A stretch of DNA of 7,422 bases from an uncultured Paraburkholderia sp. (GCA_937917025.1 CALFSF010000026.1:1-7422); one strand, 5' to 3'; positions 1 through 6,837 are shown, counted from the stretch's first letter. A program made the numbers and translations. The notes: a model not told the origin generated them from the letters alone.

Positions 1-1
1 G

Positions 2-373
2 AACGAATCGACGTCGCTTGCCTTTCCGCTCGTCGGAATTGGCGCTTCCGCGGGCACGGCGATGGTATTAAGGCTCGACGGGCACGAGGTGAAGACCGCG
101 TCCGACGGTCCATCCGCCATGCAGATCGCGACGGATTTTCAGCCGGACGTCATCCTGCTCGACATCGGGCTGCCGGACATGGATGGCTACGAAATCGGCC
201 GCCGGTTACGTGCGATGCCCGACTTCGCTGAGGTCTTGCTGATCGCACTCAGCGGCTACGCTGGAGAAGAGCACCTTGACCGTGCAACGCAGGCGGGTTT
301 CGATCATTACCTGGTTAAACCGGCCGGCCTCGCCCAGTTGAACCGGCTAATCATGTCCCCTCGCAGCCTTTGA
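2..373 (+). pseudogene. Remnant of a CheB/CheR-receiver hybrid signalling protein (internal deletion)
   Basis: The frame is open from base 2 and enters from outside the window. The first ~18 codons (2-55) read as the start of a CheB methylesterase domain, FPLVGIGASAG, the Rossmann-like strand-loop carrying the catalytic serine of that family. Instead of the next CheB residues, from about base 56 the frame runs straight into a receiver domain (AMVLRLDGHEV onward). The receiver keeps the phospho-acceptor Asp in LLDIGLPDMDGYE (bases 161-163), the Ser of ALSGY and the Lys of LVKP. It lacks its first beta strand and the acidic Asp pair that binds magnesium. Large chemotaxis-like hybrids of the CheB-CheR-PAS-kinase-receiver type contain both parts, so an in-frame internal deletion is the simplest reading. 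The last residues (MSPRSL) appear to come from the neighbouring remnant read in another frame. The product is unlikely to be phosphorylated. ATG 62 could start a 103-residue protein, but no good ribosome site precedes it. Confidence 0.75.
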
Positions 374-437
374 CAGCGAGGCGCATCGCTTTCTGGAGTC
401 GAACGAACAATTCGGCAAGATTGTAGCGACCGTTTGA
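354..437 (+). pseudogene. 3' end of a quinone oxidoreductase / zinc-type alcohol dehydrogenase gene
   Basis: The frame opening after a stop at 348-350 reads CPLAAFDSEAHRFLES followed by NEQFGKIVATV and TGA (435-437). The pattern PLxxxxEAHRxLES-xxxGKIVxT at the extreme C terminus is typical of NAD(P)H:quinone oxidoreductases and related medium-chain dehydrogenases (about 320-340 residues). Only about 27 residues remain, so neither the cofactor-binding fold nor the active site is present. The fragment overlaps the end of the receiver remnant in a different frame, which places a recombination junction near base 350. It has no start codon or ribosome site and cannot make a working enzyme. Family assignment rests on this short tail alone. 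Confidence 0.65.
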
Positions 438-645
438 TCAAGCGGACGTGCCGTTGTTTCTGGCGATCATGATGGCCGGCCATCCCGTTCGCCGTCTCGC
501 CTGCGTTTCAGCCAGGGATTTACCCTCATCGATCGCGTCCGATACCGCACCGCACAATTGACTTCACGCCTTGCTGCCTCAACATGAGCGTGCCTGCAGG
601 CATGCCAGCCTTGCGCATCCGCTCAAGCCAATCCTCATTGACACC
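438..645 (-). pseudogene. Frameshifted, truncated gene remnant of unknown family
   Basis: Two overlapping open stretches on the minus strand look like parts of one protein. The upstream part (complement of 529-645) reads NEDWLERMRKAGMPAGTLML and continues RQQGVKS. The downstream part (complement of 438-563, another frame) reads SQLCGAVSDAIDEGKSLAET, QARRRTGWPAIMIARNNGTSA, then TGA at 438-440. The first runs out of frame exactly where the second opens, consistent with one single-base frameshift in 529-563. No start codon is seen in the first frame after the stop at 646-648, so the 5' end also appears lost. Its stop lies back to back with the plus-strand stop at 435-437 within the palindrome TTGATCAA. 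I do not recognise the family; the case rests on protein-like composition and complementary frames. Confidence 0.4.
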
Positions 646-666
646 TTACCACCCACCTGCTGTACT
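638..666 (+). promoter_or_regulatory. Candidate sigma70-type promoter of the frcBCA-ROK operon
   Basis: A perfect -35 hexamer TTGACA (638-643) is followed after 17 bases by TGTACT (661-666), which matches 4 of 6 positions of TATAAT. An alternative -10 is TACTAA (663-668) with a 19-base spacer. Transcription would start near 672-676, leaving a 5' leader of about 140 bases before the binding-protein ATG. No competing intact gene lies between here and that ATG. Confidence 0.5.
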
Positions 667-688
667 AAATAAAGGCAATTGATTTAGT
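664..688 (+). promoter_or_regulatory. Candidate operator: perfect 7+7 inverted repeat, likely for the ROK regulator
   Basis: ACTAAAT (664-670) is mirrored perfectly by ATTTAGT (682-688) across 11 bases, giving 18 bases centre to centre, roughly two helical turns. It is an AT-rich island in GC-rich DNA and covers the predicted -10 and transcription start, where a repressor would block initiation. A/T-rich inverted repeats are usual for ROK repressors such as NagC, Mlc and XylR, and a ROK gene is the last gene of this operon. Linking the two is inference. Confidence 0.45.
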
Positions 689-801
689 CTGCCCATGCGC
701 CCACACAAAGGCGAGACGGCAAATCAACAACCAGAGAGACGCACACCGTCCCGCATGTCATTGAATCGACCTTGAAGTCGAAACGTCGTTGCCAATAACC
801 C

Positions 802-808
802 GGAGGAG
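802..808 (+). promoter_or_regulatory. Strong ribosome binding site of the binding-protein gene
   Basis: GGAGGAG lies six bases before the ATG at 815 and fixes that start. It is the best Shine-Dalgarno in the window, fitting the high expression needed for a periplasmic binding protein. Confidence 0.8.
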
Positions 809-814
809 CGATCC

Positions 815-1810
815 ATGAATTCCAGCAAGCATCCCGTCATCAAGCGTGTTGTATCGATGTGCGTCGCCGCCAGCGCCGTATGGTGCGCAGGCGTGGCCCA
901 TGCCGCCGACCAGCCGGTTATCGGCCTGATCACGAAAACCGACACCAACCCCTTCTTCGTGAAGATGCGCGAGGGCGCCAACGCGGAAGCGCAGAAAGAC
1001 GGTGCGAAACTGCTTACGGCCGCGGGCAAGTTCGACGGCGATAACGCGAGCCAGGTGACGGCGATCGAAAACATGCTGACGGCCGGTGCCAAGGCGATTC
1101 TGATCACCCCAAGCGATACGAAGGCAATCGTGCCGAGCATCAAGAAGGCACGCGCGGCGGGCGCACTCGTGATCGCGCTCGACACACCGACCGATCCGCA
1201 AAGCGCAACGGATGCCCTCTTCGCCACCGACAACTTCAAGGCAGGCGTACTCATCGGTGAATACGCCAAGGCCGCGCTTGCCGGCAAGCCCGCGAAGATC
1301 GCGACGCTCGATCTGGCGCCTGGCGTATCGGTCGGGGTTCTTCGCCATAACGGCTTTATTCAGGGCATGGGCATCAAGGAGGGCGATCCTTCCATCGTCT
1401 GTAGCCAGGACACACGTGGAGATCAGGCCAAGGGCCAGACGGCGATGGAAAACTGCCTGCAGAAATCGCCTGATATCAACGTGGTCTACACGATCAACGA
1501 ACCGGCTGCGGCTGGCGCATATCGCGCGCTCAAGGCAGCAGGCAAGGACAAGGGCGTGATGATCGTATCGATCGACGGTGGCTGTGAAGGCGTGCGCAAC
1601 GTGAAAGCCGGCGCCATTGCCGCGACCTCCCAGCAATATCCGCTCAAGATGGCCGCGCTTGGCGTGAGCGCAGGCGTCGACTACGTGAAGACCGGCAAGA
1701 GGGCCACCGGCTATCACGACACTGGCGTCACGCTCATCACCGACAAGGCGATGCCCGGCGTCGAAAGCAAGGACTCGAAGTTCGGTCTCGCGAATTGCTG
1801 GGGCCAGTAA
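815..1810 (+). CDS. frcB: Periplasmic sugar-binding protein of a CUT2 ABC transporter (FrcB-like)
   Basis: This 331-residue protein is a type I periplasmic binding protein of the ribose/fructose class. It captures a monosaccharide in the periplasm and delivers it to the membrane permease. Residues 1-30 form a Sec signal peptide: Lys/Arg near the N terminus, a hydrophobic stretch around 12-27, and AHA before the likely cut at 30/31. The mature protein starts with the family's first beta strand (PVIGLITKTDTNPFF, 34-48), whose Asn45-Pro-Phe-Phe contacts ligand in relatives. Other expected ligand positions are seen: RHNGF near 177, Asn228 in YTINEP, Asp254 in VSIDGG and Gln273/274 in TSQQYP. Four mature cysteines (196, 214, 257, 328) could form disulfides. 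The length is normal. The permease follows 120 bases on and a single-domain ATPase follows that, the FrcB-FrcC-FrcA order known from Sinorhizobium. Fructose is a plausible substrate, but ribose, xylose or others cannot be excluded. Confidence 0.88.
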   Translation: MNSSKHPVIKRVVSMCVAASAVWCAGVAHAADQPVIGLITKTDTNPFFVKMREGANAEAQKDGAKLLTAAGKFDGDNASQVTAIENMLTAGAKAILITPSDTKAIVPSIKKARAAGALVIALDTPTDPQSATDALFATDNFKAGVLIGEYAKAALAGKPAKIATLDLAPGVSVGVLRHNGFIQGMGIKEGDPSIVCSQDTRGDQAKGQTAMENCLQKSPDINVVYTINEPAAAGAYRALKAAGKDKGVMIVSIDGGCEGVRNVKAGAIAATSQQYPLKMAALGVSAGVDYVKTGKRATGYHDTGVTLITDKAMPGVESKDSKFGLANCWGQ

Positions 1811-1858
1811 CAGGCCCTGACGCCACGTAGCGGGCGAACGCAACGTTCATGCATCAGT

Positions 1859-1880
1859 GGGACCCGCGCCCGCGGGTCCC
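1859..1880 (+). promoter_or_regulatory. Intercistronic hairpin between binding protein and permease
   Basis: GGGACCCGCG (1859-1868) and CGCGGGTCCC (1871-1880) are perfect reverse complements separated by CC. The RNA would form about nine GC-rich pairs with a tight loop. No U-run follows (next bases GGCGAAG), so it is not a classic terminator. Such hairpins after binding-protein genes often protect the upstream message from 3' exonucleases or partly attenuate transcription, giving more binding protein than permease. A weaker stem, GGGCC/GGCCC (1801-1817), spans the upstream stop codon. Confidence 0.65.
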
Positions 1881-1930
1881 GGCGAAGTCGCGCGTGCCAC
1901 CCATCACGCGATCGCATCGAGGAACACATC

Positions 1931-2908
1931 ATGTCTACTCCGTCGGCCCCCGGCGCCCGCCGTCTCGGCGACCATCTGCCCTCTCTCGCTGAAATCGGCC
2001 CCTTGCTGGCACTGCTGCTCGCATGCGCTTTCTTCATCTCGCAGAGCAACCGCTTTCTGTCGTTCCAGAACCTCTCGCTGATTCTTCAGCAGACGATGGT
2101 CGTCGCCGTCATCGCGATCGGCCAGACGCTGATCGTGCTCACCAGCGGCATCGACCTGTCGTGCGGGATGGTGATGGCATTCGGCTCGATCGTGATGACC
2201 AAATTCGCGGTCGTGCTCGGCGTGCCGCCCGTCATAGCGATTGTCTGCGGCATTGCCGCGAGCGCGCTGTTCGGCCTGCTCAATGGCCTGCTGATCACGC
2301 GCATCAAACTGCCCGCCTTCATCGTGACACTCGGCACGCTGAACATCGCGTTCGCCTTGACGCAGCTTTATTCGAACGCGGAGAGCGTCACGAATCTGCC
2401 CGATGCGATCATGTTCTTCGGCAACACGTTCCGCATCGGCCCCGCGGAAGTCACGTACGGCACCGTGCTGACCTTGCTGATGTATCTGGCGACGTGGTTC
2501 GTGCTACGCGATACGGTGCCGGGCCGGCATCTCTATGCGCTCGGCAATAACGCGGAAGCCGCGCGCCTGATGGGCCTGAAGTCGCAACGCATCCTGATCA
2601 CGGTGTATACGCTCGCAGGTGTGTTCTACGGCATCGCCGCGCTGCTTTCGGTATCGCGCACCGGTGTGGGTGATCCGCAAGCCGGGCAGACGGAAAACCT
2701 CGACAGCATCACGGCGGTCGTGCTTGGCGGAACGAGTCTTTTCGGGGGGCGCGGGTCCGTCGTCGGAACGCTGCTGGGCGCGCTGATCGTCGGCGTGTTT
2801 CGCAACGGCCTCACGCTGATCGGCGTCTCGTCGGTGTATCAGGTGCTGATAACGGGGATTCTCGTCATTCTCGCGGTCGCCGCCGACAAACTGTCACATC
2901 GCCGCTAA
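1931..2908 (+). CDS. frcC: Inner-membrane permease of a CUT2 sugar ABC transporter (FrcC-like)
   Basis: This 325-residue integral membrane protein belongs to the branched-chain/ribose permease family (BPD_transp_2, as in RbsC) and would form the translocation channel as a dimer. Hydrophobic segments alternate along its length, including about 22-37, 55-72, 78-98, 100-123, 126-147, 174-191, 222-240, 260-290 and 300-318. The family hallmarks GIDLS (73-77) and GRHLYALGNNAEAARLMGL (198-216, the cytoplasmic loop meeting the ATPase) are present, as is the glycine-rich VVLGGTSLFGGRGSVVGTLL (263-282). GAGGAA (1919-1924) lies six bases before the ATG and supports the start. The ATPase gene begins 18 bases after the stop, so the two are surely co-transcribed. 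The sequence is intact. Substrate specificity cannot be read from the permease. Confidence 0.9.
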   Translation: MSTPSAPGARRLGDHLPSLAEIGPLLALLLACAFFISQSNRFLSFQNLSLILQQTMVVAVIAIGQTLIVLTSGIDLSCGMVMAFGSIVMTKFAVVLGVPPVIAIVCGIAASALFGLLNGLLITRIKLPAFIVTLGTLNIAFALTQLYSNAESVTNLPDAIMFFGNTFRIGPAEVTYGTVLTLLMYLATWFVLRDTVPGRHLYALGNNAEAARLMGLKSQRILITVYTLAGVFYGIAALLSVSRTGVGDPQAGQTENLDSITAVVLGGTSLFGGRGSVVGTLLGALIVGVFRNGLTLIGVSSVYQVLITGILVILAVAADKLSHRR

Positions 2909-2926
2909 CGCGAAGAGGAGCCTGCC

Positions 2927-3724
2927 ATGTCGACACCTCAAACTGCTTCTTCCGCCACGCCGGTTCTGGAGGCGCGCGGACTGATCAAGCGCTACGGCTC
3001 GGTGACCGCGCTCGACGGTTGCGATTTCGAAGTGCTGCCCGGCGAGATTCTCGCTGTCATCGGCGATAACGGCGCCGGAAAGTCATCGCTGATCAAGGCG
3101 CTTTCCGGCGCTACCGTGCCCGACGCAGGCGAACTGCTGCTGGACGGCGTGCCCGTCAAGTTTCGCAGCCCGCTCGACGCCCGCGCGCACGGCATCGAAA
3201 CGGTCTATCAGGACCTCGCGGTCGCGCCGGCGATGAGCATCGCCGAAAATCTTTTCCTCGCACGCGAACTCGTCAAACCCGGATGGCGCGGCTCGATCCT
3301 CAAGATGATCGACAAGCGCCGCATGCTCGAGGAAGCGACCGCCCATATGAAAGGGTTGCAGATCGGCATTCGTTCGATGCGCCAGGCCGTTGAAACTTTG
3401 TCAGGCGGGCAGCGCCAGGGCGTAGCCGTGGCACGCAGCGCGGCGTTTGCGCGACACGTCGTGATTCTCGACGAACCGACGGCGGCGCTCGGCGTCAAGG
3501 AAGGCAACATGGTGCTCGAACTGATCCGGCGCGTGCGCGATCGCGGCCTGCCTGTCATCCTGATCAGCCACAACATGCCGCACGTGTTCGAAGTCGCGGA
3601 CCGCATCCATATCCAGCGGCTTGGCCGGCGCGCCGCACTCGTGAATCGCGCGGACATTCATATGTCGGAAGCCGTCGCGATCATGACGGGCGCAAAGGAA
3701 GCCGACGTGAAGGCGATCGCATGA
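2927..3724 (+). CDS. frcA: Single-domain sugar ABC transporter ATPase (FrcA-like)
   Basis: This 265-residue ATPase powers sugar uptake by binding the cytoplasmic face of the permease as a dimer. All nucleotide-binding motifs are intact: Walker A GDNGAGKSS (46-54), Q-loop Gln95 in VYQDLA, signature LSGGQ (158-162), Walker B VVILDEP with catalytic Glu183 (178-184), and switch His215 in LISHNM. Most CUT2 systems (RbsA, XylG, AraG) use a double-length ATPase of about 500 residues. A single-domain form of about 260 residues is the FrcA type, and the tail LVNRADIHMSEAVAIMTGA resembles that group. GAGGAG (2915-2920) is six bases before the ATG. The last gene of the operon begins 22 bases after the stop. 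The sequence shows no damage. Confidence 0.9.
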   Translation: MSTPQTASSATPVLEARGLIKRYGSVTALDGCDFEVLPGEILAVIGDNGAGKSSLIKALSGATVPDAGELLLDGVPVKFRSPLDARAHGIETVYQDLAVAPAMSIAENLFLARELVKPGWRGSILKMIDKRRMLEEATAHMKGLQIGIRSMRQAVETLSGGQRQGVAVARSAAFARHVVILDEPTAALGVKEGNMVLELIRRVRDRGLPVILISHNMPHVFEVADRIHIQRLGRRAALVNRADIHMSEAVAIMTGAKEADVKAIA

Positions 3725-3746
3725 CATCGGCGCCTGGCACCGGCAC

Positions 3747-4973
3747 GTGATAATGGATAACGCCCCGCATTCGCCGCTCAGGCATCCGGTCGGCTCGAAC
3801 CAGGTCGGCATGCGGCAGTTCAACGAACGGATCGTGCTGCAGGCGATACGGCTGCACGGTCCGTTGCCGAAAGCCGACGTGGGGCGGCTCACGCGGCTGT
3901 CGATGCAGACGGTATCGATGATCGTCGACCGTCTGATCGACGATGGCCTGCTCGCGAGGCAGCCGCGCGTACGCGGGCGCATCGGGCAACCGTCGGTACC
4001 GATCGCGCTGCGCGCGGACGGCGCGTTCACAATCGGCATCAAGGTCGGCCGGCGCAGCCTCGATGTGCTGGCGATGGATTTCGTGGGCAACGTCTGTAGC
4101 CGCGACGTGTTCGAGTACACCTACCCCGATCCGGCGATGCTGTTTCCCGCGCTCGAAGCAAGACTCGCGCGCACCCGCGCGGCGCTCGGCGCGCGCGCGA
4201 AAAAGGTCGTGGGTGTAGGGGTTGCAGCGCCGTTGTGGCTTGGCGGCTGGCGCGATTTTCTGGGTGCGCCGCCCGAGGCGCTCGAAGCATGGAACGACAT
4301 CGACATCCGTGCGCGTATCGAGACGATGAGCGGATTGCCCGTCGAGTTCGCCAAGGACACGACTGCGGCATGCGCGGCGGAACTCGTGATGGGCCAGGGA
4401 CGCGGCATTCACAATTTCCTGTATCTGTTCGTCGGGACGTTTATTGGCGGCGGGCTCGTGATCGATGGCCGCCTGCATGGCGGCCCGCATGGCAACGCTG
4501 GCGCGGTCGGCTCGATTCCGCTTGCGCGTACCGGCACGAAACCCGCGCGACAGCTTTTGCATGCGGCATCCGGCTTCGTCCTTGAACGGATTTTCGCGGA
4601 GGCCGGCGCGCCGCCCGCGGCCGCGCACGATCATCGCGCGTTGAGCCCCGAACTATGGCGTTTGACCGAGCAGTGGCTCGATACCGCGTGCCCCGCCATC
4701 GCCACCGCGCTCACGAACGCTTCGGCGTTGCTCGATCTCGAAGCGGTGGTGATCGATGGCGAACTCGACCGGCAACTGCTGCGCGAGATCATTCGCCGCA
4801 CGGAGCGCGTGCTCGATCGTTTCGAGTGGGAAGGCATGGTGCGCCCGCAACTGCTGGAAGGCACGATCGGTGCCGACGCGCGCGCGATGGGTGGCGCGAT
4901 TCTGCCGCTATACGCGCATTTCGCGCCGATGCACGAACTGTTTCTCAAGCCGGCGGTGGAAGTCGGCTACTAG
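3747..4973 (+). CDS. ROK-family transcriptional regulator (probable sugar-responsive repressor)
   Basis: The 408-residue protein joins an N-terminal winged helix-turn-helix (about 24-88, with the recognition region around LSMQTVSMIVDRLIDDGLL) to a C-terminal ROK/sugar-kinase-like fold (about 93-395). The ROK part keeps the phosphate-type loop FTIGIKVG (94-101), AKDTTAAC with Asp203 at the usual catalytic position, and the glycine loop FVGTFIGGGLVIDG (228-241). It lacks the CxCGxxGC zinc motif and its paired His: the region reads GNAGAVGSIPLAR (249-261). It is therefore more likely a ligand sensor than a kinase, and may bind ligand differently from NagC or Mlc. Being last in the transporter operon, it probably senses the transported sugar and controls the promoter near 638. 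The start is uncertain: GTG 3747 or ATG 3753, neither with a clear Shine-Dalgarno, so it may be made at low level or by coupling to the upstream stop. Confidence 0.85.
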   Translation: MIMDNAPHSPLRHPVGSNQVGMRQFNERIVLQAIRLHGPLPKADVGRLTRLSMQTVSMIVDRLIDDGLLARQPRVRGRIGQPSVPIALRADGAFTIGIKVGRRSLDVLAMDFVGNVCSRDVFEYTYPDPAMLFPALEARLARTRAALGARAKKVVGVGVAAPLWLGGWRDFLGAPPEALEAWNDIDIRARIETMSGLPVEFAKDTTAACAAELVMGQGRGIHNFLYLFVGTFIGGGLVIDGRLHGGPHGNAGAVGSIPLARTGTKPARQLLHAASGFVLERIFAEAGAPPAAAHDHRALSPELWRLTEQWLDTACPAIATALTNASALLDLEAVVIDGELDRQLLREIIRRTERVLDRFEWEGMVRPQLLEGTIGADARAMGGAILPLYAHFAPMHELFLKPAVEVGY

Positions 4974-4981
4974 CCGGCTTC
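4959..4981. terminator. Possible bidirectional hairpin between convergent operons
   Basis: GAAGTCGGC (4959-4967) pairs with GCCGGCTTC (4973-4981) across TACTA, with one G-U wobble in the plus-strand RNA. It overlaps the ROK stop codon and lies between two convergent operons, the expected place for a shared terminator. No T-run follows on either strand, so strength is doubtful. Confidence 0.35.
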
Positions 4982-5006
4982 CCCATGCGCCCTTAGCGGG
5001 CAAACA

Positions 5007-5858
5007 TCAGCCCTTGGTCGCGCCAAACGTCAGCCCGGCGACGAACTGCCGCTGCATCGCAAAGAACATCGCCACCGAAGGCAGCGCGGCCAGGATCGAG
5101 CCCGCCGACACGAGATTCCATGCGGTCGTCCACTGCCCCTTGAGCGCCGCGACGCCGACGGTGATCGGCGCGGCCTCGTCGCCTTGCGTCAGGCACAGTG
5201 CCCAGAAATAGTCGTTCCAGACGAACGTGAAGACGAGAATGCCGAGCGCCGCAAGCGCCGGACGGATCAGCGGCAGCACGATGCGAAAGAAGACCGTCCA
5301 CTCGCCCGCCCCTTCGATCCGCGCCGCCTCCACGAGTTCGAACGGCAGCTGCTTGATGAAATTGCGCAGGAACAGTGCGCAAAATCCGGTCTGAAAAGAG
5401 ATGTGAAACAGGATCAGCGCACTGACCGTGTTAAAGAGGCCGAGTTGCAACGACAGGTCACGCACCGGAATCATCAGGATCTGGATCGGCACGAAATTGC
5501 CTGCCACGAACGTGCCGAACAGCAGCATGTTGCCGCGAAAGCGGTAAACGGCAAGCGCGAATCCGGCCATCGCGGCGAGCGCGATCGAACCGATCACCGA
5601 TGGCACGGTGATCAGCACGCTGTTCCAGAAGTAATGCAGCATCGGCGACGCGGTCAACGCCTCGCGATAGTTGGCAAGCAGCGTGATGTGTTCGGGCCAG
5701 CCCCAGTAGTTGCCGCGCGCGAGTTCGTCGGTCGAGCGCACCGAGGTGACGAGTACCGCGATCATCGGCAGCAGCCAGATGATGAGCGCGACCGGCAGCG
5801 ACATCTTGTACAGCACCCGGTTGGCCGGTTTCCATTTTTCGACGGGAAGCGGATACAT
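5007..5858 (-). CDS. CUT1 sugar ABC transporter permease (MalG type)
   Basis: This 283-residue inner-membrane protein is of the MalG/UgpE type, one half of a heterodimeric channel for sugars or sugar derivatives. An N-terminal hydrophobic segment (about 20-40) is followed by the core with further segments near 75-105, 110-132, 142-165, 200-220 and 250-272. The EAA loop that couples to the ATPase is clear: ELVEAARIEGAGEWTVFFRI followed by VLP (174-196), with the expected EAA, invariant Gly and final LP. AAGGAG lies about seven bases before the ATG. Only 11 bases separate it from the stop of the upstream MalF-type gene, so the two are co-transcribed. No ATPase follows: the next gene is the convergent ROK gene. 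The protein must use an ATPase encoded elsewhere or be non-functional. Substrate unknown. Confidence 0.9.
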   Translation of the reverse strand: MYPLPVEKWKPANRVLYKMSLPVALIIWLLPMIAVLVTSVRSTDELARGNYWGWPEHITLLANYREALTASPMLHYFWNSVLITVPSVIGSIALAAMAGFALAVYRFRGNMLLFGTFVAGNFVPIQILMIPVRDLSLQLGLFNTVSALILFHISFQTGFCALFLRNFIKQLPFELVEAARIEGAGEWTVFFRIVLPLIRPALAALGILVFTFVWNDYFWALCLTQGDEAAPITVGVAALKGQWTTAWNLVSAGSILAALPSVAMFFAMQRQFVAGLTFGATKG

Positions 5859-5869
5859 GGCGATCTCCT

Positions 5870-6805
5870 TTACTGCTCTTCGCGCACCATGCGGCGCAAC
5901 TGGAAGACGATATAGACGAGCACGATCGCGAACAGCACCACCGCGATTGCGGCTGAATAACCGAGGCGGTAATACTTGATCGCCTGGTCATACATGTAAT
6001 AGGCGAGCACCGTCGAGCTTTCGAACGGACCGCCGCCGCTCATCACCGCGATCAGGTCGAAACTGCGCAGCGCGCCGATCACGGTCACCACGATCGCCAT
6101 GAACGTCGTGGGCCGCAGTTGCGGCAGCACGACGTGCCACAGCATCGCCCAGCCTTTCGCGCCTTCCATCCGCGCGGCTTCGAGCTGCTCCGCGTTAAGC
6201 GACGTGAGGCCCGTGAGGTAAAGAATCATGCAATACGCCGTTTGAGGCCACAGCGCAGCGAAGATGATGCCGAACGTCACGTAGTGCGGATCGCCCAGCA
6301 CGGGCACGCCGTGCCCGACGATCACTTTCAGCAGACCGAACGTCGGGTCGTAAAACCAGCTGAAGATCAGGCCCACGACGACACCCGAAAGCACGAACGG
6401 CGCGAAAAACAGCGACTTCACGAAGCGGATGCCGCGCACCGCCTGATTCAGATACAGCGCGATCGCGAGCCCCATCGGCGGCGAAAGCATGAAGAGAACG
6501 AGCCACAGCACGTTGTTCCTGAGCGCCGTGTAGAACGTCGGCGCATGGAACAGTTCGACGTAGTTCGCGAGGCCGACGAACGTCTTCTCCGTCATGCCGT
6601 CCCAGTTGTAGAAACTCAGCGACAGCGACGAAATGATCGGCCACACGACATAAATCGCCACCATGATGCAGGCAGGCGCGAGAAACAGAAACGCTGCGCG
6701 CCGCTGCTGCCTTGCGCTCGGCGACGCCCGGCGCGATTTCGCGCGACGCGGCGTCACGCCCTGCTGCACATCGACGTCCCCGCGATGGGTCGGGACAGTT
6801 TTCAT
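5870..6805 (-). CDS. CUT1 sugar ABC transporter permease (MalF type)
   Basis: This 311-residue inner-membrane protein is of the MalF/UgpA type and partners the MalG-type protein encoded 11 bases downstream. A basic tail (1-37, rich in Arg/Lys) lies in the cytoplasm. Transmembrane segments follow near 38-62, 95-120, 131-152, 176-198, 234-256 and 284-302. The EAA loop is present: EQLEAARMEGAKGWAMLWHV followed by VLPQLRP (206-232). AGAGG (complement of 6815-6819) is about nine bases before the ATG. The frame is intact and of usual length, although the binding-protein gene upstream has lost most of its 5' part and with it, presumably, the native promoter. The gene may now be transcribed only by read-through from beyond the junction, or not at all. 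Confidence 0.9.
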   Translation of the reverse strand: MKTVPTHRGDVDVQQGVTPRRAKSRRASPSARQQRRAAFLFLAPACIMVAIYVVWPIISSLSLSFYNWDGMTEKTFVGLANYVELFHAPTFYTALRNNVLWLVLFMLSPPMGLAIALYLNQAVRGIRFVKSLFFAPFVLSGVVVGLIFSWFYDPTFGLLKVIVGHGVPVLGDPHYVTFGIIFAALWPQTAYCMILYLTGLTSLNAEQLEAARMEGAKGWAMLWHVVLPQLRPTTFMAIVVTVIGALRSFDLIAVMSGGGPFESSTVLAYYMYDQAIKYYRLGYSAAIAVVLFAIVLVYIVFQLRRMVREEQ

Positions 6806-6837
6806 GATGGATTGCCTCTACAGCGTCTTCGATTTTG

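Noticed and set aside
558..586. TTGACT (558-563) as an alternative promoter for the sugar operon
   Set aside because: No acceptable -10 follows at 16-18 bases, and the TTGACA at 638 lies closer to the gene with a better partner.
374..814. Search for a tRNA, attachment site, transposase or CRISPR repeat in the long gap
   Set aside because: No cloverleaf, no repeated units and no recognisable transposase motif; only the remnants and promoter elements listed are supported.
758..1843. 361-codon open frame on the minus strand opposite the binding-protein gene
   Set aside because: It mirrors the FrcB-like gene, is rich in Arg/His/Ala/Gly as expected from GC-biased antisense frames, and shows no family motif. 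The plus-strand product has a signal peptide and family motifs.
1859..1880. Intrinsic terminator after the binding-protein gene
   Set aside because: The stem is strong but no U-run follows, and the permease and ATPase genes downstream have no promoter of their own that I can see.
3681..4634. 317-codon minus-strand open frame opposite the ROK gene
   Set aside because: Arg-rich, low-complexity antisense shadow of the ROK coding sequence; no domain seen.
4989..5001. Second small hairpin GCCC/GGGC between the convergent operons
   Set aside because: Only four pairs and no T-run; expected by chance in GC-rich DNA.
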